Shown here: piece by piece, positions 24,565 through 35,282 of the stretch
Layout: every line of letters starts with the position of its first letter
How positions within the stretch are numbered: position 1 is the first letter of the stretch
Source: Paraphoma chrysanthemicola
Lineage: Eukaryota > Ascomycota > Dothideomycetes > Pleosporales > Phaeosphaeriaceae
Reading direction: 5' to 3'
Length of the DNA: 64,000 bases
NCBI GenBank assembly: GCA_020744225.1
Contig: JAGMWG010000002.1
Location: forward strand, 992,001-1,056,000
Program-made: the position numbers and the translations under genes
The notes under the pieces: model-generated
The model's input: only the letters and a program-made list of their open reading frames with translations
Told to the model about the DNA's origin: nothing
The model's database searches: none

Positions 24565-26443
24565 TCAAGGAGAACACAGAATCTTTTTCATCCATACATT
24601 GCCCTTCTCTTCGTCAAGCTCCTTGCTCATCTGGCTGTTCGCACGACCAACGTTAACAAACTTGGGCCAGGTGTTAGTGAGCACGAGGTATTTGATTTCG
24701 CGCTCCGCAGGATCGAAGATCATCTCCGTGAATGCCTCTGGGATCTCGACGTCGGCGAGAATTTCATCGACGTATAGTCCATTCATGCGAGACACAGCAC
24801 GAAGGTTGGCGCGACCGAGAGCATCGAGGTTGACGCCTGATTTGAGCTCTGACTCCGAGTTGAAGGACCTTTGGTCTGAGGGGGAGGGAGGCACGTCATC
24901 GGGATTGAAGTTGTCGAAAGGAGTTGCATCGTTGGATGTCGCCGATGCAACAGAGCCGCGCTTGATACGATGTAGAAGAACAGCGGCACTTTCGAAAACA
25001 TGGTGGAGCCGTTTCATCTCCTTGGAAGAGATGTTGATGGGGAACTCGGAGAATTCAAGGGAGATGAAGTGAGAGTAGATGCGGACAGCCGCGACGAACT
25101 GCTTGCGGCGATGATCGGCAGTTGAGGCCTTTGGAGAGAACCAGTAACGGCGCCAATCAGCAACGTGGGTGAGGAAGCTAACATTTTCACCGGAGAAATC
25201 TTTCAGGGCGGCAAATTGCAGAAGCGGCATGGCGTTGGTCCGAAGTGCGTTCTCAAGGGCTGTCATGGTGAGCATATCAGACTTGCTGCTCTCGAACGAC
25301 GTCTTGCTGGTGACAGTGGCGTCCCCAGTGGACTTGAGTGTCGTCGCATCGGAGTAGCCGCTCGGGCTCTGGAGTGAACCATCACCACCAAAACCATTGG
25401 CCGCTTGACGTTTCTCCCAATTTGCGATGGCTTCCAGTGTTTCTTGACGGAGTGTGTTACCCCTTATGACGTCGACAATGGGGAACCCTATCGCAAACAC
25501 CTCCATAAAGAAGATGCATACAGAAAACCATGTCGGAGGCGGCAAGTACTTGTTGAGCGGGGCGAACTGAGGGGCGTACATGCCCGTGAGCCAAAGCGGT
25601 GATGCTGGGAGACTGTCATAATTAGCATCGTAGGACTCGAAAGGGTCATGGAAACGTACCCAGCAAGGCAGCAGCAGATAGTCTGAGCCCTCCATCCATG
25701 CACATCTCTGACGCCTCGCGACTTCCAGAGCAGGTAGGGCGCGTAGACCCAGGCCCAGAAAAGCTGCCAAACGATCGACAGCCACCATTCCCAGCCCTTG
25801 GAGCAGTTCATGCGCGCTTCCTGACCTGTGCCCTTGACCGTGTAATCAAAGAGACCATAACCAGGGTGGAACTTCTTCGACCCGAAGAATACGAAGATCG
25901 TGAGGAGGAACTGCACCCATCAGTTAGTTACGCAACATCAGAGTGAACGGGCAAGCTCACCTGGGCCACCATGCCGAAGCCAATGAAGATGAGAGTCCGG
26001 TCAATATTGTCCGCTCGCTCAACTCCAGCGAAGACACGCCTCCAGCGACTGTTTGCGATGGCTTGCGCTTTGTCCTCATCGATCGACTTGTGGTCCTTCA
26101 AGGAGCTCATGTGCGCAAATTGCTTCTGTCTGCTAGCCAGGTGCAAGAACTGGGCGTTTGCCGCGTGAAACAGAGCGATGCCGATGGGCAGCCAGATGCT
26201 CATGACCCAGAATTCGACCGTGCATGAAAAGTATGCTCCGACTGGATATGCGATGACGCAAAGTGCTGCGTAGATATGGAGCGAGAACACGCCAGCCAGT
26301 AGCAATGGGATTCGTCGCATACGAAGGGATGGTAGTTGCCGATGCGTCCAAAGGAAGGTCATGCCAGCTGCAAGCCCAACATTCCATACAATGAAGATTG
26401 CCATGTAGGTCCACCCTACCCCGTCAAGCATTAATTGAGCCAT
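24565..26443 (-). CDS. Seven-transmembrane RGS-domain protein
   Basis: The protein is a regulator of G-protein signalling fused to a receptor-like membrane domain, expected to speed GTP hydrolysis by a heterotrimeric G-alpha subunit at the plasma membrane. Three exons (26443-25961, 25910-25660, 25612-24565) with introns of 50 and 47 nt give 593 residues. Hydrophobic spans include WTYMAIFIVWNVGLAAGMTF, PLLLAGVFSLHIYAALCVIA, WVMSIWLPIGIALFHAA, LIFIGFGMVAQFLLTIFVFF, WWLSIVWQLFWAWVYAPYLL and WFSVCIFFMEVFAIGFPIV. The RGS domain covers roughly residues 330-560: LENALRTNAMPLLQF, then AAVRIYSHFISLEFSEFPIN, a Ser/Pro/Asp-rich insertion, and AFTEMIFDPAEREI near its end. Magnaporthe Rgs7/Rgs8 and Aspergillus RgsC have comparable layouts. 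Confidence 0.85.
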
Positions 26444-27541
26444 GATAGAAAAGATTGACGAGGGTCAGTGAAAGCAGGCGTTAATCGGTGAGGCTGGGGT
26501 GTGTCTGACTGTGGGCACTCAGCAATCCTTATACCGGCGAGAACAGCTGGAGAGAGCCCGTGACGAGGCTTCCCCGGCGAGTGGGAAAGCCAAGATATCG
26601 ACGGGAGGGAATAATCGAAGATCCTCCCCATGTTCGCGGTCGGATCGTCATGATTGCAAGTCCACGTAATTGGGCAGACGGGCCGCCAATTGTGCTGACC
26701 AGATGTAGGGTTGACAGGCGGCTCCCCTGGCTAAGAAGCATTGGCGCAAGACAGGCTTCGAAGCCAGCAACTTGAAAGGTTAGCGTGATCGAACTTGTCA
26801 AGCCGAACAGGCTAGTTCCCTGCCGGGTGGCCGATAAAGCTTGGGTCCCAACCACGTCCCTTTGGGTGGCAGCTCTGACCACAGAACATTTGCCGATCCT
26901 CATAACAATGACCGGCGACCACAACCTGTCGTCGCGTCCACTGCTGCGCTTTTTGTGAAGCCACAGCAGCACTGTCGCGGCAATGCTACGGTGACCCGGC
27001 GGACGGGGAATTCTCACCCGATGATCCCTTGATCATCACTTGAGACTGGTAGATGCTGAGTCCACCCTCGCGTCAAAGCAAAGGATCCCAATGACTCAAA
27101 TATCTCCGGTCTGGATATCGACAGTGAACATGCTTCGACGTTGTTTCCCCAGATTCCCATATCGGATAGTTCCCCCCAGCCGGCACATTCGCGACGCATC
27201 CGAATTATGTAGACAGCAAAGGTCGTTACCTTGCATAGCTCTGATACTTGTCGCCGTAGAATCAATATCTCTGGATGTGACAGCGGGACAGATGGGTCCA
27301 AAATTCGGGTATAATTGACAAGCACATCCGGCCAGCAGCGCGGCCTTGTCTCATAGGCGGATATGGTCATTAGTTCGTGGGTGATGGCAGCATTGCCGAG
27401 TCTATCTGGTCGGGAAACAACGTGCTGCGAACCCAGTTGGGACGTGCCGATGAGCCTCAGGGGAGGAACAATAACCAATCGCAAGAAACCTGTAGCCAAT
27501 GGAATATGGCATTGCTGTGGCGTTTAGCGAGAACTCCGGAT
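26444..27541. other. Intergenic region
   Basis: About 1.1 kb with the RGS gene promoter and the 3' region of the rhodopsin-like gene. No supported gene or repeat. Confidence 0.4.
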
Positions 27542-28658
27542 TTATGCATGAACAGTGCCGGCTCGGCCAGGGCACGGCCCGTGCAAAGTGAGGGCATTGG
27601 CGATCTTCGCCACTTGATGCCTTTGACAGTCTTTGGCACGGGTGCTCGGGACGTGTCGATCATCCACCTGCGTGGGGTCGGCGAGCTGTAATCCACGTGC
27701 GCTACGACTTGTGAGGTAATCGATTACAACAATGCGATAGCTCGATACAGAGGCCGCTATCAGTGCAACGTTGGCTTCCACCATCAGCCAAAATGTAACT
27801 TGAATGTAATTCGCGCTTTGCGAGTTGGGCATGGACTGCCTGCTCATTCGTGTAATCGCTATGGCGATGGTGAAGATGGACAAGCTTTTAAAGATTGCAT
27901 TAATGGCGGCACGCAAAAGGGTGAAGTTCGCCATGCATATGAGCGAGAGAGGAATTGCTATGACTGTGACTCGTTAGGCCGAAGATTAGGTGGCAATTGA
28001 GAGGATTGCACTTACCCAAGACGTCAGTCACAATATCGATGGCCGACAGAGCTATCTCCCATGTGACCGTACTGGACGAGCTGAAGTACTTGCATCGCTC
28101 TGAACGAGTTAGTCTTGTAGCATTGCAGCGCTAAGTGTATGCTAACTTACCAGGCGAGTGACATAGCAGGATGGGGACTACCAAAGTGAAGAGAAACGAT
28201 GAACCACAAATGCCGACGGTCATCCAGTAGAAACGAGTGAGGACCTTCGAAACGCTTGCGACTAGCGGCTTGTGGAACTTGAACTGTGCCAAAAATGAGG
28301 CTTTTACGCAGTAGACTGTGATCCAAAGCAGTTCAATAGCGGAGGTAATGCGGTCAGAAGTGACGGAATGCAGATCTGGACCAGTGATCATTTCCTCGCT
28401 TGCATGTGAATAGAGTGTGATCAAGCTTGCGTGCAATAAAGTAGCGCCAGCAAATAGACATGGCAAGGCAGGGATGAGAAAGTAATCACTACTCCGAAGT
28501 TTTCCCTTCTTTCGCATGCGTACAAGGAATCGCGACACGAGAAAGAGCGTCGAAATACTACAGAGCGTCCATAATACAATCTGTCTCTGGGTCAGCTGCC
28601 TAACTGAGCACCTTTTGATCGACACGACTTACTGTGAAAGCGCTTCGACTAAGGCCAT
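27542..28658 (-). CDS. Fungal rhodopsin-domain (PTH11-like) integral membrane protein
   Basis: Four exons (28658-28633, 28584-28151, 28099-28016, 27957-27542) close in frame for 319 residues. The first exon is tiny and its 3' splice partner (CAGAG before ACAG) is the least certain junction. Membrane spans include IVLWTLCSISTLFLVSRFLV, FLIPALPCLFAGATLLHASL, YWMTVGICGSSFLFTLVVPI, WEIALSAIDIVTDVLAIPLS and a C-terminal WLMVEANVALIAASVSSYR. The arrangement, with a charged loop (RMRKKGKLRSSDYF) after the first span and the W..VEANVALI motif late, matches the broad fungal rhodopsin/PTH11 group. Ligand and role are unknown; related proteins include host-surface sensors. The C-terminal tail is short for the group, so the model may miss a last exon. 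Confidence 0.75.
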
Positions 28659-29215
28659 GATAGCTTTTCGTCGCGTCGCGTGAAGCAGATCGCCGAGTCA
28701 TGTCAACCTAGGAGTGCGGCCAGTATTCGGCGAAAACACATCGCGTCAACTCGCGGAAGCTATGGTGTAGATCGTGGGTCAGTTCAAAGTGGTGCACATC
28801 ATGCGGGCAGATTCGTGATGGTCAGATCTCAGCTGGTGGTGTTCAGTCTGTGCGCGGTAGCAGACAGGGGGCGTGAAGCTGCGTCCAAGCATGCACACGC
28901 CGGCACGAGGCGGAGGGCTTTGGAAGATGTCGAGTGCAAAGATGAATGATATTCCGATGTATGTAACTGTCTGGCAGGCTTCGGGTAATGCGGGTAGGTT
29001 TGTAAACATCAGGAGGGCAGGGTTGGAAGGAGCGAGTCTCTTCGTTGGAAGGGAGGTCGCACGGGCATCGCCCGATCGCGTCTCATCTCATCTCATCTCA
29101 CTTTCGCCGTGCTGTCAGGGCCTGTATCTGCTTGAACACTTTTCGCTGCCTCAGACATACAAAACCTGTACCTCGGGATGTGTAGCTGGACCCGAACCAA
29201 TTTTCCAATCAATTG
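28659..29215. other. Intergenic region left of the transposon
   Basis: Promoter side of the rhodopsin-like gene and the left flank of the transposon. A pentanucleotide microsatellite is listed separately; nothing else is supported. Confidence 0.45.
29081..29100 (+). repeat. Microsatellite (TCTCA)4
   Basis: Four exact copies of TCTCA in tandem, followed by CTTTCG. Short repeat of no evident function. Confidence 0.85.
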
Positions 29216-29217
29216 TA

Positions 29218-29285
29218 ACGTGTTTTATAAGCGAGTCGGCCATACAAGCGAGTCGGCCACCCCACCAACTTTGCGCGCCTCTTTG
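29218..29285 (+). repeat. Left terminal inverted repeat (68 bp)
   Basis: Exact inverse of 30998-31065. Inside it AAGCGAGTCGGCCA occurs twice with a 17-bp period, a likely pair of transposase binding sites. Confidence 0.92.
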
Positions 29286-29338
29286 AGCGTACAACTCAAC
29301 CACGATATATAGCAGTATATAGCTTTTAATACAAAAGA

Positions 29339-30985
29339 TTAAGTAGTATCTACAGAGTCTTTTTTACACGTACGTGCGTTGTGCCCAGTCTCTCTGCACC
29401 TGCTGCAGCGCGCAAGAGCCTGGCGGCTGAGGCCTGATTGCTCTCCACCTTGACGCTCTTCACGAGCAATCTGCTGATCAGCCTCACGTTGAGCAATTAT
29501 ATCCTTACTAGCTCCCTTTGTCAAGACTCCCTGCTTCTGTACACGCTTTTTCTTGCGCTGCTTTCGCTTTGACGCTGCCTCATTAGCCTTCTTAAGGCTG
29601 GTGATCCTCTCGCGCATTAGCTTAGCTGACAGGATCATCACCTTAGCGCCCTTCTTAAGCTGGTTGATTGCCTTAATAATCGACGCAGGCGAGGAGCTCT
29701 TGTGTTAGCGTACGCGCTCGCGAATCAGCGTTGATTGAGCCTCAAGCTCGCGCGCGTTACTTGGCGTACGAGCCTGCGAGACAGCCTCTGGCAGAGCAGC
29801 AGGTGTAGGTGTACGCAGCTGCACGTCTAGCTTTAACAAGACAGCGTCTGGCTGGAGAGGTACAAGACCTGCGCCTCGAAAGGCTGAGCAGATATTGGCT
29901 GTCGTGAACGCGCGGTTAAAGGCTGCCTTAAAGGCTGGCAGAAACTCAAGCTTCGTAATGTGGTTAATGTAGTGTCGGATAAGAGCCTTAACCTCGCGGC
30001 TGTACGCGCGCTTTAACGGCGAGAAGCAGCTAACATCAAGAGGCTGCAGCAGGTGAGATGAGTGAGGTGGCATACAAAGCGTATAGATATTGTTCTCCTT
30101 GCAGAGCTCTTGAAATTTAAGAGAGTGGTGACTCTCATGGCTATCAAGGATGAGCAGGCGACGCGTACCTACAACACGAGTCTTCGTGTGAGCGTTGAAG
30201 TGCTTCAGCCACTCTACTCCAAGCTCGTTGTTCGTCCAGCCGTTGTCGCTGACTGCGATCGCCCAGTCGCGTGGGATATCCTCCTCGTACTAGGCAGACA
30301 GGTGATACTGGCCAGCAAAGATGAGGAAGGGTGGGATTGTCTAGCCAGCAGCGTTGATCGCAGCAATCACAGTCACCCACTCGCGATTGCCAGGCTGGAC
30401 AGCCTTTGGCCGACCTCTCCTCTCTGACCTAGTCACGACAAGCTGAGTCGTGATCTTGCCTATTATAAAGCCAGCCTCGTCGAAGTTGTAGACGTCCTCA
30501 TCGCAGATGCCGTACCTAGCCTTTGTCTGCTCTACGAGCTTAAACTATTGGCTGATTAAGACAGGATCTTCACACAGAGCTCTCTGCCTATCGTACGCTT
30601 GAGTAAAACGCGTTGTAAGTTGGTCTGTACGCTTGACAAAGTTGCGCGGCTAGTGGACGCCAACGTGACTTGCGCTGCGCCGCGCAAGCAGCTTATCAGC
30701 TATTGCACGTATAGCTTCGTACGTAGGCGCGAATCCACGTGTATCTAAGTCGAGTATATGTCTGATAATCACCTCTTCCTCTAGCTGGGTGAGCTTCTTT
30801 GAGTTGGGTTGGCAATCGCGTCGTGCAGGCTTCCCAGCGCGTCGGTCATTGAGCGTAGACTTTGGAACGTTGTACGTTAAAGCAGCGTGTCTAGAGCTTT
30901 GTAGCTGGGAGGAATTAAGAGCAGAAGAGGCAAGAACAATATCAGCTTCATTATAAGATAATAAAGAACGTTGTGGTGGAGCCAT
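29339..30985 (-). pseudogene. Fot1-like transposase, five premature stops
   Basis: One frame of 549 codons runs from the ATG at 30985 to the stop at 29339. The N-terminal third has the pogo-type helix-turn-helix region (KSTLNDRRAGKPARRD, then EEEVIIRHILDLDTRGF). The DDE catalytic region follows, with acidic residues in VYNFDEAGF, AVSDNGW and LLILDSHESHH, and the characteristic PPHSSHLLQPLDVSCFSPLK. The C-terminus carries a CCHC zinc-knuckle-like motif, CSRCRETGHNARTC. In-frame stops lie at 30652-30650, 30547-30545, 30343-30341 and 30292-30290 (all TAG) and 29707-29705 (TAA). No frameshift is present. The protein cannot be made in full length, so this copy is not autonomous. Confidence 0.88.
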
Positions 30986-30997
30986 TGAGATGCGCAG

Positions 30998-31065
30998 CAA
31001 AGAGGCGCGCAAAGTTGGTGGGGTGGCCGACTCGCTTGTATGGCCGACTCGCTTATAAAACACGT
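30998..31065 (-). repeat. Right terminal inverted repeat (68 bp)
   Basis: Exact inverse of the left terminal repeat, with the same internal pair of 14-bp direct repeats. Confidence 0.92.
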
Positions 31066-31279
31066 TACTCTGATGGCTGCAATCGTACGAATCAAGTGCC
31101 GAAGAGGTGGGGCACCCTTGTAGCCTCGCATTGGTTGCGTTGCAAGATGCCGTCAAGATCCAGCAGCAACATCGCCGTCGTCATAATGCTGCCGTCTCTG
31201 GGTCTGCCGGACTGAGAGAATGAGTCCACGACATCTCGCTCGCGTGCAGCTTCACACAAACCACCTCGCATCGCCCATC

Positions 31280-32062
31280 ATGTCGTTCACGTACAATAAA
31301 GTCCTCGTTGTTGGTGCCACTTCGGGAATTGGCTGGGCCCTAGCGGAGAGAATCGTCCAGGACGGCAAGCATGTCGTGATTGTGGGAAGACGGAAAGAGA
31401 AACTCGATGAGTTTGAACAAAAGTACGGAAGCGACAAGGTGACTTCAATCGTCTTCGACATCAGCAGGCTCGACGATATTCCGAAATTTGTCCAGGATGT
31501 CACGAGCAAGCACCCAGACATCGATTCCGTCTTCCTGAATGCAGGCATCCAGCGCGGCTTTGACTTTTCCAAGCCGGAGACCGTGGACCTGAGCGTTTTG
31601 GATCTAGAGTTCAAGACCAACTACCTCTCGTATATGCACCTGACGACTGCATTCATCCCATTCCTGCAGAAGCAAGAGAAGGAAACAAGCCTCATTTACA
31701 CCACGTCTGGACTGGCTCTGCTTCCGCTGCCACGTTGTCCCAACTACTGCGCTTCGAAAGCTGCTTTACACCACATGATTCTGGTGCTCCGCGAGCAGCT
31801 GCGAAACGGGCCGGGCAACATCAAGGTCATTGAAATCTTCCCGCCAGCAGTACAGACGGAACTCCACGATGAGAAGCATCAACCTGACATCAAGGACGGA
31901 GGCAGCCTTGGGATGCCGTTGGAGGAGTTTACCGACGCTGCGTGGGCGGGTCTAACCGAGGGCAAGGAGCAGATTCCCATCGGGTTCGTAGCGAAGGCCT
32001 TTGACGCATTCGAGTCAAAACGACAGGAGATGTACAAGAGCATCATGGTGAACATGAAGTAG
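31280..32062 (+). CDS. Short-chain dehydrogenase/reductase (SDR)
   Basis: A single-exon, 260-residue NAD(P)-dependent oxidoreductase of the classical SDR type; the substrate is unknown. The cofactor motif GATSGIG is at residues 12-18, NAG at 87-89, and the catalytic Ser (TTSG, 143), Tyr and Lys (YCASK, 156-160) are all present, so it should be active. VGRRKEKL after the second strand contains Arg residues at a place that often favours NADPH. I prefer the ATG at 31280 (MSFTYNK) over the in-frame one at 31220, because it places the Rossmann fold directly at the N-terminus as in the family. The sequence resembles the DltE/oxidoreductase branch. The transposon lies just upstream. Confidence 0.88.
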   Translation: MSFTYNKVLVVGATSGIGWALAERIVQDGKHVVIVGRRKEKLDEFEQKYGSDKVTSIVFDISRLDDIPKFVQDVTSKHPDIDSVFLNAGIQRGFDFSKPETVDLSVLDLEFKTNYLSYMHLTTAFIPFLQKQEKETSLIYTTSGLALLPLPRCPNYCASKAALHHMILVLREQLRNGPGNIKVIEIFPPAVQTELHDEKHQPDIKDGGSLGMPLEEFTDAAWAGLTEGKEQIPIGFVAKAFDAFESKRQEMYKSIMVNMK

Positions 32063-32501
32063 TTGAGGGGAAACCATGACTAGGAGTGGAGACTGTTGGT
32101 GCAGTTGAGGCGTACAGGCAGGCTTAAGAGCCTGTGACGGATCACTAGCGAAACTGGTCCGTCTGTAGTCACGCTGGTATAGCACGATAATGCTACGCAT
32201 ACCCTGCTGCGCTCTTCTTAGCACGTGTAAAGTGAAGTCCCGGTACCTAGGTAGAGCAGACTATTACGCGGTTGCGCGGCCAATGTGCACAGCCTCAGAG
32301 GCGGCACAGCCTTCCCGTAGCGCGAGCCATTAACGCTCCCGACGCCCGGCTCAGCTCAGGCGATCACCTCCACCCAACTGCAACACCTCACAACACTTTT
32401 CTCCACACCAGCAAACACATTCTTTGAGGCCCCGAGTACGTCTGACCGTCGCGTATTTTAGTGATTATGGTGACTAACGCATCCGCAGCAAATCAGGCAA
32501 C
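32063..32501. other. Intergenic region with 5' UTR intron of the SH3 gene
   Basis: A 53-nt 5' UTR intron is visible at 32436-32488 (GTACGT...GACTAAC...CCGCAG), 13 bases before the ATG at 32502. The rest is promoter and the SDR 3' region. Confidence 0.55.
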
Positions 32502-33273
32502 ATGACGGACAGCTTCAAGAATGCCATGGTGAACCGGTCCCTAGGGGACATCAAGAACGTGCGTCTTCCCTGCTACACCCCTATACACCCTCCTGATGGC
32601 TCGGTAGAACCTCCAATTCCTAGTCGAAGCCAGCATCATCACCTCGGCGCAACATGACACCATCATCTCCCAGCTGCCTGTCTCCGCCGAGAACAGTGCG
32701 CGCGCCCTACCCGCCGTGCCGACCCAGGCGCTGTCGCACATGAACCTCAACAGCCAGCCCACGCCTGCAGCCTCGCCCGCGCCAGAGAAGAAGTCTGCTA
32801 ACGTCGGCTACTACGCCGACACCCACGTCTCCAACGCACCGCCGCCCGCATATCCCTCCGTCCCCGCAACACCCCTGGGCCCTCCCGTGCTCGCCCACGC
32901 CAGCGCACTCTACCAGTACAATGCACAAGACGCCGGCGACCTCGCGCTGATGCCCAACGACAGGGTCGTCGTGACCGAGTACATGAATACGGAGTGGTGG
33001 AAGGGCAAGAACGAGCGTACGGGCATGGAGGGCATCTTCCCCGCCAGCTACGTGCGCAAGGAAGAGAAGTCGATGATGCCCATGGCCACCCCATCGGCCC
33101 CGGCGCCGAGCAACTATGGCAACATGCCGCTCGACGTGGCGAGCTCAGCGCAGCCGCATGAGCCGAGCAAGGCGGAGCAGCAGGGCAAGAAGTTTGGCAA
33201 GAAGCTCGGAAACGCGGCCATCTTCGGTGCAGGTGCGACTATTGGTGGCAAGATTGTCAATGGCATCTTTTGA
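32502..33273 (+). CDS. SH3-domain protein, Lsb1/Pin3-like, with duplicated terminal exon
   Basis: Exon 1 (32502-32558, MTDSFKNAMVNRSLGDIKN) and exon 2 (from 32608) flank a 49-nt intron and give 240 residues. The N-terminal segment (NLQFLVEASIITSAQHD) resembles that of yeast Lsb1/Pin3, which bind the actin nucleation factor Las17 through SH3. The SH3 domain lies near residues 119-172 (ALYQYNAQDAGDLAL, then EWWKGKN and GIFPASYV). A Pro-rich linker precedes it and a Gly/Lys-rich tail (KKFGKKLGNAAIFGAGATIG) follows. After the stop at 33273 the last 13 codons recur at 33289-33329 behind a good 3' splice site; splicing from 33233 to 33288 (56 nt) would swap one terminal exon for the other. A role in actin or endocytosis is inferred from the family. 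Confidence 0.85.
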
Positions 33274-33329
33274 GTTGACATATGCCAGGTGCTACTATTG
33301 GAGGGAACATCGTCAACAGCATCTTCTAG

Positions 33330-33839
33330 GCTGGAGAGGATGCTGGGAGAAAATGCGGTCTGGGCAGGGGCGTTTGGCGCTGGGTATCGTGCGATAAGTT
33401 TGATTATTCATAATGCATGGGCAAGCTTCCATTGTGCTGATCGCGTTCAGTGCATGTGCTTTGCGAGTATAATTGGACTCACTGTTTCATACTCCTAAGT
33501 CGCTCTTTCCACCTTTACCCACCTGCCTCTTCCTTGAGATGCAGCATCGGTTTACGTCACGTAGAACCAGTCACAGGCTTCCCCCATCAGTCCTTCAAAG
33601 AATTACACACGACGTCAGTGGTCGAGCGCGTGACTGAATTACCACAACCCGACCCGTTTGTCTACTCCTCTTCAACTCGTGTTCTGCGTCACTGATTTAC
33701 ACACTTCAACGATGCATTTGCCAGATAGTGTATACTCCCTCGTCACGTCTGTTCCCATCATCTCCCAGTCCCCACAGCTCGCACAATTCGCGGCCAGCAG
33801 TCACGTCTCTCGCGTCGAGAGCTTTCACCTGCTCTGACT
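33330..33839. other. Intergenic region
   Basis: SH3 gene 3' region and promoter of the MFS gene. No supported feature beyond that. Confidence 0.45.
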
Positions 33840-35282
33840 ATGCAAGAACGATCTTCAGACCACTCCGACTCTGCAAATCGCTTTGCCGACCCCAGCGCAA
33901 GACCAGCACGCGTGCTCTACAATCCCGCGGTGCAGCGACGGCTCTATGGCCTCGAGGATAGCAGGACTGGCCCTAGGCAGAATGCCTTCAGTCCGCAGCA
34001 AGCGCACATTACCAAAGAACAGGCGACATCTCTGGCAAAGTACTCGCGATACAGGAACCGTGCGGTGTGGGCACAAGCGCTGGTGCTCTTCAACGTTGTC
34101 GGCTTGCCACTGTCACAAGGAGTTTGCCTCGAGTACTACTTCACATCTCAGCACTCGAACAGCAGCTTGATGGCACTCTCGATCATACCTGGAGCACAGA
34201 TTGTTTCGATTATGAGCATGCCTGGGATAGTAGGATGGTTCTATTACTGGCGAGGACACCGCTCGGGTTGGAAGATCGCTTTCTTCATTGCTGGAGCTAT
34301 CGCAGTCTGCGCGCAGCTTCCGCTCCAATGGACCAGTTCATATGGCCTCGCATTGATCCTGCAAGGCCCTGTCCTGGGAATCGCGCTGGGAACGCTGTTC
34401 ACACTGAGCACGCTGGTGCTGAGCTCGCACTATCGATACAATCTACCACTAGTGTCCATGCAAAGCGGATTCATGGGCTTCCTAGGAGCCGTCGTCTACG
34501 CATTCGTAGCTCGACAACTTCTTGCACCGTACAATTATTACGCGCCAGCTGCTACCGCAGGTATCATGGCGGTCACACTCATCGTCGCCATTGTCCTCCT
34601 CCACCGCATCAAAGACGATGCAATCCCGCCTCAAACACAGCTCAAACTCCAGCTCCCACAAAATCCACGAGCAATCGTGAAAGAAAAAGGCACACCTTTC
34701 TTCATCTCAGGCTACATCCTCACCTTCTTCTCCATCTTCACATCCCCCGTCTTCATCGTCCCGATTCTAACCCAGCCACCCGCGCTCATCCCACCCGACC
34801 TCGCCGCCCTCGCACTCATCACTTGTCTCAGCACTGCAGCCATCAGCGCAAGTATATCCGCCAACCCGATCGTGCGAAGACATATCGGCCCCGTCAACAC
34901 GATGATTGCTGCATGTATACTCGCCGCCGCCGCGTCTATACTTACAGTCTTCATGCCCAACTTCTCGCTCGCGCTCGTCGCCGCAGGCGTGTATGGTATC
35001 AGTATGGGTGCTATTCTTGCACTACATATCAAAACTACGACAGTATTCCATGCGGAAATGGTTGTTTGGCATCCGGATATGCCTGCCCGAACGGCGATTA
35101 TGATGGCGTTGGGCGGATTGAGCTCATTTGCGGGATTGTTGGTTTCGGCGGTTTTGATGGAGAATGTGGAGCATGGAGTGAAAGTCGCGTTTGGGATTGC
35201 GGGCGGGTGTTTAGTTTGCGGAGGTGGATTTATTGGGATGGGGAGGTGGAGACGGTGTCGGGGGTTGGGAGTTGCTATTTGA
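33840..35282 (+). CDS. Major facilitator superfamily transporter
   Basis: A single exon encodes 480 residues with a soluble N-terminus of about 75 residues and then roughly 12 hydrophobic spans (for example WAQALVLFNVVGLPLSQGV, LALILQGPVLGIALGTLFTL, GIMAVTLIVAIVLL, MIAACILAAAASILTVF, AIMMALGGLSSFAGLLVSAV). The GPVLGIALG stretch and the AGVYGISMGAIL stretch resemble fungal monocarboxylate-transporter-like (SLC16-type) MFS proteins, but I cannot assign a substrate. The C-terminal tail is short and basic (MGRWRRCRGLGVAI). No neighbouring pathway genes help. The alternative is a drug:proton antiporter, less likely because its signature motif is not evident. Confidence 0.7.
   Translation: MQERSSDHSDSANRFADPSARPARVLYNPAVQRRLYGLEDSRTGPRQNAFSPQQAHITKEQATSLAKYSRYRNRAVWAQALVLFNVVGLPLSQGVCLEYYFTSQHSNSSLMALSIIPGAQIVSIMSMPGIVGWFYYWRGHRSGWKIAFFIAGAIAVCAQLPLQWTSSYGLALILQGPVLGIALGTLFTLSTLVLSSHYRYNLPLVSMQSGFMGFLGAVVYAFVARQLLAPYNYYAPAATAGIMAVTLIVAIVLLHRIKDDAIPPQTQLKLQLPQNPRAIVKEKGTPFFISGYILTFFSIFTSPVFIVPILTQPPALIPPDLAALALITCLSTAAISASISANPIVRRHIGPVNTMIAACILAAAASILTVFMPNFSLALVAAGVYGISMGAILALHIKTTTVFHAEMVVWHPDMPARTAIMMALGGLSSFAGLLVSAVLMENVEHGVKVAFGIAGGCLVCGGGFIGMGRWRRCRGLGVAI

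Larger units (their letters stand above)
29218..31065 (-). mobile_element. Fot1/pogo-type DNA transposon, 1848 bp, decayed
   Basis: The element is bounded by identical 68-bp terminal inverted repeats starting ACGTGTTTTATAAGCG and by a TA duplication (29216-29217 and 31066-31067), the target-site signature of the Tc1/mariner superfamily. It encodes one transposase reading frame on the minus strand, broken by five stop codons. Size, TA target, and the HTH plus DDE transposase place it in the fungal Fot1 group of pogo elements. It sits 215 bases upstream of the SDR gene ATG and may have changed that promoter. Confidence 0.92.

Noticed and set aside
24443..25072. Plus-strand frame of 209 codons
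   Set aside because: Antisense to the RGS-domain exon, which is well supported.
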